Shown here piece by piece: positions 5,642 to 9,943 of a stretch of 9,943 nt of DNA. The stretch lies in NCBI GenBank assembly GCA_040756085.1, contig JBFMAE010000416.1:1-9943 (forward strand), given 5' to 3'. Every line of letters starts with the position of its first letter. Position 1 is the first letter of the stretch. The position numbers were made by a program, and so were the translations under genes. This DNA comes from JBFMAE01 sp040756085 (lineage in GTDB: Bacteria; Desulfobacterota; BSN033; UBA1163). Below the pieces are notes generated by a model. That model was not told the origin of the DNA, ran no database searches, and saw only the letters and a program-made list of their open reading frames with translations.

Positions 5642-7306
5642 TTTTAATGTTTTAGAATTCATGATTAAATTGAAATACTGGTAATTGTCCCGACCTTTTT
5701 CTTTGGCTTGGTACATGGCAATGTCGGCATTCTTAACTATGGTATCCGCATCTCCCCCGTCATCAGGGTAGACGGCAATTCCAATACTGGTGGTAATATG
5801 GAGTTCACAATTATCAAATACAATAGGCTCTCTAACAGCTTCTAAAACTTTTTGAGCAATCTTTGCTGAGTCTTCCATCATGGTTATCTCTTGTAACAAC
5901 AGCAAAAATTCGTCGCCGCCTATGCGTGCAACGATATCGCTCTCGCGAAGAAGAACTCTTAATCGATTGCCAACATTTTTAAGCAACTGATCTCCTACGC
6001 TGTGTCCCAGTGTATCATTGACCTCTTTGAACCGATCCAAGTCTAATAGCATCACCGCCAACTTTTTCCGGCTGCGATGTGCTAAAGCCAGCCCTTTGTT
6101 GAGAAGTTTATTGAAAAACACACGGTTGGGTAAGCCAGTCAATAGGTCATGAGTGGCGGCATGGATGAGTTGTTGCTCCTGCTGTTTGCGCTCGGTAATA
6201 TCCCGGATGATACCTTGATATTCCAGAATGCTTCCAGAGGCATCCCTTCGGACAATTGCAGTGATCAGACAATCCATCTCTGTGCCATTCTTTTTACAGA
6301 GCCTCACTTCGTAGTCTCTCACAAATCCCTTTTGTTCTATCTGCTGCTGAAACATGTTTCGATCATCAGGATTAACGTACATTTCCTGGGCCTTAACCTC
6401 CATTATCTCTTCTTTGGAATAGCCGAACATTTCTAACATAGATTGGTTGAAGTTGACGATCTTTCCTTCCTGAGTTGTAATATAGATCGCTTCTCTGGAA
6501 TGCTCGAAAAGAGTTCGGAATCTTTCCTCACTCTTGCGTAATGCCTCCTCCACCCGCTTGCGTTCTTCTATTTCCTGTCTCAGATGTTCATTTGCTATCG
6601 TAAGTTCAAAGGTACGTTTCTCCAGCTCCCCGGCCATTTGGTTAAAAGATCGGGTCAGTCGCCCCAACTCATCATCAGACTCTGTTTTTACTCTATGAGC
6701 CAAATCCCCTTTCCCTATTATTGTGGTACTTATGGTGAGGTCTTTGATCGGTCTTAGAATGTGCCTGATCGTAAAATGAAGGACACTCCCAAGAACGAGC
6801 AGCACTGATAAAGAGACAGCTATGTCCATGAAAATTATTTTCTTCTTTATCTCTGAGAGTTCTCTCATGGAGAAGCCAATCCAAAAGGACCATTTCTTTC
6901 TTCCAATTTCAAGGGGCTTAATAAAGATGCCATAATTTTGATCCCGATTTAGAAATACACCCCTATCCTCTTCTATGTTTGATATGTGAGGGAAATAGTC
7001 ATGAGCCGAAGTTCCCATGAAGGGGGCTTTATCAGCCAGATGTATTATGCCATCCTCCCTGACTATCCACCAGAAAAGAAAATCATCACGCTCTGATAAC
7101 TTTCTAAGGCTTTCAAATGGCCAATTAGATTCTAAATATCCCAGTTCCACAGCCTTCGACATCAGTGTTCCAACAACTCTATTTTCTTCTATAATGTGAT
7201 TTTCTGCATTAGAAATCTGTTTCCTTGATATGACAAAGGAAAAGAATAAAACCACGACAACAAAAGAAATGAAAGCAGCACCGAAGATTTTCCAAAATAG
7301 CTTCAT
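5639..7306 (-). CDS. Membrane diguanylate cyclase, HAMP-PAS-GGDEF
   Basis: A 555-residue inner-membrane sensor enzyme that should make cyclic di-GMP from two GTP. Domains in order: transmembrane segment 7-27; extracytoplasmic sensor region of about 130 residues (28-156); transmembrane segment 157-180; HAMP about 182-234; a coiled coil; PAS about 258-375, ending YQGIIRDITERK; GGDEF about 385-545. The catalytic loop is intact (RIGGDEF, motif at 463-467), and an inhibitory RxxD site (R454-D457) lies five residues before it, so product feedback is expected. Other GGDEF landmarks are HDLLTGLPNR, LDLDRFKEVND and TSIGIA. ATG 7306 follows the stop of the FIST gene by two bases, so the two are surely co-transcribed. 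The TGA stop lies in the end of the MITE-like element, yet the protein appears full length. Confidence 0.95.
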   Translation of the reverse strand: MKLFWKIFGAAFISFVVVVLFFSFVISRKQISNAENHIIEENRVVGTLMSKAVELGYLESNWPFESLRKLSERDDFLFWWIVREDGIIHLADKAPFMGTSAHDYFPHISNIEEDRGVFLNRDQNYGIFIKPLEIGRKKWSFWIGFSMRELSEIKKKIIFMDIAVSLSVLLVLGSVLHFTIRHILRPIKDLTISTTIIGKGDLAHRVKTESDDELGRLTRSFNQMAGELEKRTFELTIANEHLRQEIEERKRVEEALRKSEERFRTLFEHSREAIYITTQEGKIVNFNQSMLEMFGYSKEEIMEVKAQEMYVNPDDRNMFQQQIEQKGFVRDYEVRLCKKNGTEMDCLITAIVRRDASGSILEYQGIIRDITERKQQEQQLIHAATHDLLTGLPNRVFFNKLLNKGLALAHRSRKKLAVMLLDLDRFKEVNDTLGHSVGDQLLKNVGNRLRVLLRESDIVARIGGDEFLLLLQEITMMEDSAKIAQKVLEAVREPIVFDNCELHITTSIGIAVYPDDGGDADTIVKNADIAMYQAKEKGRDNYQYFNLIMNSKTLK

Positions 7307-7308
7307 TT

Positions 7309-8751
7309 TTATCTTTGACCTTTTTTGCCAATCACAAGAAAAGATGTCAAAAGGTTACCATGTTTGTTGGAAATTCCTGGGAAATAACCCTGTTCACCCC
7401 ATGTAAAATTTGCAATGAAAGGGGCATTATTATTGGCGTAGTTCATCAACAATGATATTTTTTCCCTCTCCGTTTCGGGTATGACACCCATTATTCCTCC
7501 ACAGATATAACCTATTCCAAAAATCGGTCTTTCATCCACACCAATTCCACCACAGATTTTTGCATTTCTGGGAAGTTTTGCAATCCTGTTAAGCACTGTT
7601 TCCCATGTCCCATGGCTTAGGTATATCCTCTCCCTAGCTTTGATCTTGGTCGATGTCTTAATAGATTTATCTTTCAAGGTTTCATCCTCCGACCAAGGAT
7701 GGGAGAATAGGAAATAATTTTCTCCACTCGAGGATTTATATTTCCTATAGATGGGGTGTAAAAGAAGGAGATCCCTTATTACATCAAGTTTCCCAACTTC
7801 TTTATGTAATTTTTTAATTTCACCACTTAGCCATTCATCATACACATCCAATGCTGGCTTGTTATCAATTTCGATAATAGTCTGACCGTCAACCTTTGTC
7901 ACAATTCCTGTATGAGGGTCTTTCACATCAAACCCTCCTTCAAATGTCCAACCCATAGGTAGATGAGTGTAAATAACCGCCAATGAAACACCTTTTGCAT
8001 ATATTTTATTTTCTCCAAATACACCAAATTGGGGGCCACCCGCCGTTCCGCCCAGTATAGGTGTATTGGGCCCGACAATTTCTTCAATCCCTTCAATAAT
8101 CTCTTCTTCTATTCCAACAGTGGGTGTAAGTAAAATAACTTTAGGCCGATCATTCCGAGATCTCCCTACACTTTTTATGGCATTTAGTATCGCAGCCTTT
8201 GAAGCTTCTTTTATTGAAGGATAAACAGACAGATCGGCAGACCCCACTCCAAAAACAATGTCTTTTGAACTGATCGTCATGATGGCCAAACCACGTTTCC
8301 ATTCCGTTAATGAATATGTGTAACCTCTCTTTGTTGCTTTTACGAATCCCTTATCAGTCATAACCGCTCTTGAATCAGAAGTCCCGCCATATATCTTAGT
8401 TTTATTACTAAATTGTTTTCTTAATTTATAGAGAATCACATCCATGTCATTTCCAGAACTCGCAAAAACGATGGCAAAATCAGGTGTTTTATTCCTCACG
8501 CTTGCTAAAGCCATCTCAGTGGCTTCTTTGACCGCTTGTTCCGGGGTCTCTTTACTACTCCATCCTGTCCCCACTTCAGTACCTGAAACTTCACCTGCTA
8601 CTTCTATCATCCTTTCTTTTGGAACAAGCTTGAATTTTTGCCTTTCATTCTTGAAGAAGGGAAATAAATAAATTCCTACAAAAATCACAGCTATGGTTAT
8701 AATTGGGATAATAATTTTTAAGTAATTGACAGCAGATTTTTTACACACCAT
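7309..8751 (-). CDS. Membrane-anchored FIST domain protein
   Basis: A 480-residue protein with one N-terminal transmembrane anchor (residues about 13-33) followed by FIST_N (about 60-260) and FIST_C (about 284-470). FIST_N shows VGTGWSSKETPEQAV, DFAIVFASSGND, IYGGTSDSRAV and PILGGTAGG; FIST_C ends with FTWGEQGYFPG...NLLTSFLVIG, the usual closing pattern. FIST domains are predicted ligand-binding sensory modules, often near signalling genes. The single anchor with no cytoplasmic output domain suggests that FIST faces the periplasm, by inference. The frame opens at TTG 8769, with ATGs at 8763 and 8751; I chose 8751 because GGAG sits six bases before it. It is the first gene of a two-gene operon with the cyclase, whose activity it may tune. 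Confidence 0.88.
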   Translation of the reverse strand: MVCKKSAVNYLKIIIPIITIAVIFVGIYLFPFFKNERQKFKLVPKERMIEVAGEVSGTEVGTGWSSKETPEQAVKEATEMALASVRNKTPDFAIVFASSGNDMDVILYKLRKQFSNKTKIYGGTSDSRAVMTDKGFVKATKRGYTYSLTEWKRGLAIMTISSKDIVFGVGSADLSVYPSIKEASKAAILNAIKSVGRSRNDRPKVILLTPTVGIEEEIIEGIEEIVGPNTPILGGTAGGPQFGVFGENKIYAKGVSLAVIYTHLPMGWTFEGGFDVKDPHTGIVTKVDGQTIIEIDNKPALDVYDEWLSGEIKKLHKEVGKLDVIRDLLLLHPIYRKYKSSSGENYFLFSHPWSEDETLKDKSIKTSTKIKARERIYLSHGTWETVLNRIAKLPRNAKICGGIGVDERPIFGIGYICGGIMGVIPETEREKISLLMNYANNNAPFIANFTWGEQGYFPGISNKHGNLLTSFLVIGKKGQR

Positions 8752-8788
8752 ATTTGACTCCATTATCAACTTTTTTGATTAATTAATC

Positions 8789-8845
8789 CTATTGGATCAG
8801 AATCTTGGGTTTCTGGAAAAGCGACCATTCCTTGCTTTCTCCCAT
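8789..8845 (-). pseudogene. Possible response-regulator start stub, or leader ORF
   Basis: ATG 8845 has an excellent ribosome binding region (AGGAGG at 8856-8861, with a second AAGGA five bases before the ATG) and opens an 18-codon frame MGESKEWSLFQKPKILIQ before TAG. KPKILI is how many receiver domains begin (KPKILIVDDE), and the match stops just where the acidic pair should come. This fits a response-regulator gene whose body was deleted, leaving its start 37 bases upstream of the FIST gene. A short translated leader for the FIST operon is the alternative. Confidence 0.35.
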
Positions 8846-8868
8846 TCTAATCCTTCCTCCTTTCTTTT

Positions 8869-9111
8869 TTATCCCAATAGATATTTCCTCAAGAGATCAG
8901 GTTTTTCACAGAACTTAATATCTCCATCACATGTCGTTCGGTCACAATCGAGATCGCAATACCCGAGACCTCGCCCCACGCAAAAATTTTTAGAATCTCG
9001 ATAAATGAACAAGATCTTAAAATTGACATCTAAACCATCTTCCCTGGATTGAAGGGAATGTCCTAAAAAAGGGCCCTTGTCAATATAGACTACGGGCCCT
9101 GAAAAATTCAT
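8869..9111 (-). CDS. Hypothetical cysteine-rich protein, possibly a gene remnant (80 aa)
   Basis: From ATG 9111 the frame gives 80 residues whose second half is rich in cysteine: NFCVGRGLGYCDLDCDRTT followed by CDGDIKFCEKPDLLRKYLLG. Six cysteines in about 30 residues could bind metal. I do not recognise the family; the Cys cluster with FCEKP...L.KYL gives the impression of a conserved C-terminal tail. The frame stays open to ATG 9378, but residues before 9111 come largely from a palindromic repeat, so the longer start is unlikely, and the gene may be the 3' end of something cut by the repeat. A GGGCCC hairpin with T6 lies inside its 5' part. Its TAA is 23 bases before the response-regulator stub, a normal operon spacing. 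Confidence 0.35.
   Translation of the reverse strand: MNFSGPVVYIDKGPFLGHSLQSREDGLDVNFKILFIYRDSKNFCVGRGLGYCDLDCDRTTCDGDIKFCEKPDLLRKYLLG
9065..9100 (-). terminator. Terminator-like GGGCCC hairpin
   Basis: Minus strand AGGGCCC (9094-9100) can pair with GGGCCCT (9070-9076) over a 17-base loop, and a run of six T follows (9065-9070). The shape is that of an intrinsic terminator, but the loop is long, GGGCCC is self-complementary, and it lies inside the cysteine-rich ORF; either it or that ORF may be spurious. Confidence 0.3.
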
Positions 9112-9222
9112 TTTGCTTCGGTAACCCGGGTATCCAGAGAATTTGCAATGACAAATCCACCAAAGATCACCTTTAGCTTTTAGCTGAAGGTAAGAAACCA
9201 GTATTTGGTTTCTTCCTGAACC

Positions 9223-9330
9223 CGTGCCTGCACGCTGTAGTCCCTGCCTTCGCCGAAACGCTCTCGCCTGCCAGAGAACTTGTTTGGCGAGCAGGTCGTG
9301 CAGGCAGGCGTTTCGGCACGCAGGCGTGGC
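9223..9330. repeat. Composite GC-rich palindromic repeat
   Basis: Two sets of exact arms occur: CCTGCACG (9227-9234) with CGTGCAGG (9297-9304), and GCCGAAACGC (9252-9261) with GCGTTTCGGC (9308-9317). Inside lies a unit starting CGCCTGCCAGAGAACTTGTT (9265-9298) that closely matches 1561-1593. The arms cross each other, so alternative folds compete. The base composition is much richer in GC than the flanks. I see no gene in it. Confidence 0.65.
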
Positions 9331-9485
9331 TTTCCTTTCCACGATTACCCGTGGTTTTGCTTTATAGGTAGACACCATTATCTGTAGAAATTATAACCCT
9401 GATTTATATCAGCAAGTTTAATGCCGAAAGGAATTAACCTATTGAACTTATTGATTTCTAAAAGGTAGTCAAAAATTGAAATTTA

Positions 9486-9695
9486 ATGGAAGTGAAAAAA
9501 AGTGACCTTTTTTGTCTTCAAGGAAAAATTTTTAGTGGGATTGATTGGTTTTTAAAAAAGGAATCGAGTGATGTTGAGTTAAAAACGGTCTCCAAAAAGC
9601 TCCAAGCCTGCATTGTCGCCAAAGACATCCAGAATACCTTATTTAACCCCATAGTCCAGCAGAGGGCATACTGGTCAAACTACACAAAAATTTAA
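9486..9695 (+). CDS. Doubtful 69-residue plus-strand ORF
   Basis: The frame from ATG 9486 encodes a lysine-rich peptide (start MEVKKSDLFC, end YWSNYTKI) with no recognisable domain, signal or membrane segment. There is no ribosome binding site before the ATG. Codons in its second half (about 9585-9660) tend to end in C or G, as in the real genes of this window, which hints at a decayed coding segment. A minus-strand reading of the same stretch is also open for a short way, so the strand is unsure. It may be noise. Confidence 0.18.
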   Translation: MEVKKSDLFCLQGKIFSGIDWFLKKESSDVELKTVSKKLQACIVAKDIQNTLFNPIVQQRAYWSNYTKI

Positions 9696-9722
9696 ATTTT
9701 AGGCAATCTTTCATGACGGGTT

Positions 9723-9759
9723 CGTCACCCCTGCCTACCCTGCCTACCGCAGGCAGGCA
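9723..9759. repeat. CCTGCC palindromic repeat, copy 3, truncated at the intron junction
   Basis: Bases 9723-9758 are identical to 5102-5137. After one more base the match ends abruptly and group II intron sequence begins at 9760. The missing part (GCAGGCAGG in copy 2) would be expected on the other side of the intron, beyond the window, if insertion split the repeat. Confidence 0.75.
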
Positions 9760-9832
9760 GTCGAGGTAGGAACGACCCTTACGGGTCGCCCCCCTCACAG
9801 ATCCGAGCGTGCGGAATTACCGCACTCGGCTC
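9760..9832 (-). ncRNA. Group II intron domains V and VI
   Basis: Domain V (9799-9832) reads GAGCCGAGTGCGG-TAAT-CCGCACGCTCGGATC in pieces: the AGC catalytic triad near its 5' end, a lower stem GAGCCGAG/CTCGGATC and an upper stem GTGCGG/CCGCAC capped by a small loop. Domain VI (9760-9798) has the stem GCGACCC/GGGTCGT with a GTAA loop and a base stem GAGG/CCTC that holds the presumed branch A at 9767. Both are well formed, so the 3' half at least looks functional. Confidence 0.85.
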
Positions 9833-9837
9833 TTGCC

Positions 9838-9943
9838 TTAGGTCCTAACGCACAGCCGTATGGCTGGATAGGGATGACAGATATGAGGATAAGGCAACCA
9901 GCGTTTTACCCATCGGTTCATCCGTTCCCAGGTGATCTTGCTC
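9838..9943 (-). CDS. Group II intron reverse transcriptase/maturase, C-terminal end only
   Basis: The last 34 residues of the intron-encoded protein are visible: TWERMNRWVKRWLP, then HPYPAIRLCVRT and a TAA stop six bases before domain V. The pattern of a W-rich helix followed by HPYP is familiar from the C-termini of bacterial group II intron proteins. There is no room for a C-terminal HNH endonuclease after the maturase region, which suits the class C type. The body of the enzyme lies to the right of the window, so activity cannot be judged. Confidence 0.7.
   Translation of the reverse strand, partial: SKITWERMNRWVKRWLPYPHICHPYPAIRLCVRT

Larger units (their letters stand above)
9760..9943 (-). 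mobile_element. Group II intron, 3' portion, cut by the window edge
   Basis: On the minus strand the order is reverse transcriptase C-terminus, a short linker, domain V, domain VI, then the 3' splice site. Domain VI ends ...CCTACCTCGAC, with the A eight bases from the end (position 9767) placed as a branch point and a terminal AC. The direct abutment of a repeat palindrome recalls class C (IIC) introns, which insert next to hairpins, but class assignment needs the rest of the intron. The 5' exon is not visible. Confidence 0.85.

Noticed and set aside
8752..8769. TTG 8769 or ATG 8763 as the FIST gene start
   Set aside because: Neither has a good ribosome binding site, while ATG 8751 has GGAG at six bases; the difference is at most six residues.
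9112..9378. Longer start at ATG 9378 for the cysteine-rich ORF
   Set aside because: Most of the added residues are translated from a palindromic repeat and show no protein-like pattern.

Overview
The window looks like a chromosomal stretch from an uncultured Gram-negative bacterium, most likely of the deltaproteobacterial (Desulfobacterota) type. This is inferred from the DUF4911 and DUF3108 proteins, the DRG-like GTPase, the c-di-GMP signalling genes and the kind of short GC-rich palindromic repeats that fill the gaps. No 16S or other taxonomic marker is present. Every confidently called gene lies on the minus strand.

Layout from left to right. Positions 1-4834 hold five minus-strand genes: a TldD metalloprotease cut by the window edge, a 70-residue DUF4911 protein, a DUF3108 protein with a Tat-like signal, an OBG/DRG-type GTPase with a TGS domain, and a response regulator with an HD-GYP output domain. 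Positions 4835-5638 have no recognisable conserved gene. They hold a good sigma-70-type promoter for the HD-GYP gene, a possible 25-codon plus-strand ORF followed by a plus-strand terminator, a CCTGCC-type palindromic repeat, a nested three-stem palindrome, and a MITE-like element of about 370-380 bp with long imperfect terminal inverted repeats. Positions 5639-8751 hold a two-gene operon: a membrane-anchored FIST-domain protein followed two bases later by a HAMP-PAS-GGDEF diguanylate cyclase. Positions 8752-9378 look like gene debris: an 18-codon ORF with a strong ribosome binding site that reads like the first residues of a response regulator, a short cysteine-rich ORF, and a large palindromic repeat. 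Positions 9379-9759 are AT-rich with one doubtful ORF. Positions 9760-9943 are the 3' end of a minus-strand group II intron (reverse transcriptase C-terminus, domain V, domain VI with a branch-point A), whose 3' splice junction abuts another CCTGCC repeat.

Functionally, the clearest theme is cyclic di-GMP. An HD-GYP enzyme that should degrade it and a GGDEF enzyme that should make it, with intact active and inhibitory sites, are separated only by the repeat nest. The FIST protein co-transcribed with the cyclase is a plausible sensory partner. The other theme is the density of intergenic repeats: at least four families sit at gene boundaries, some supplying stop codons or terminator-like hairpins.
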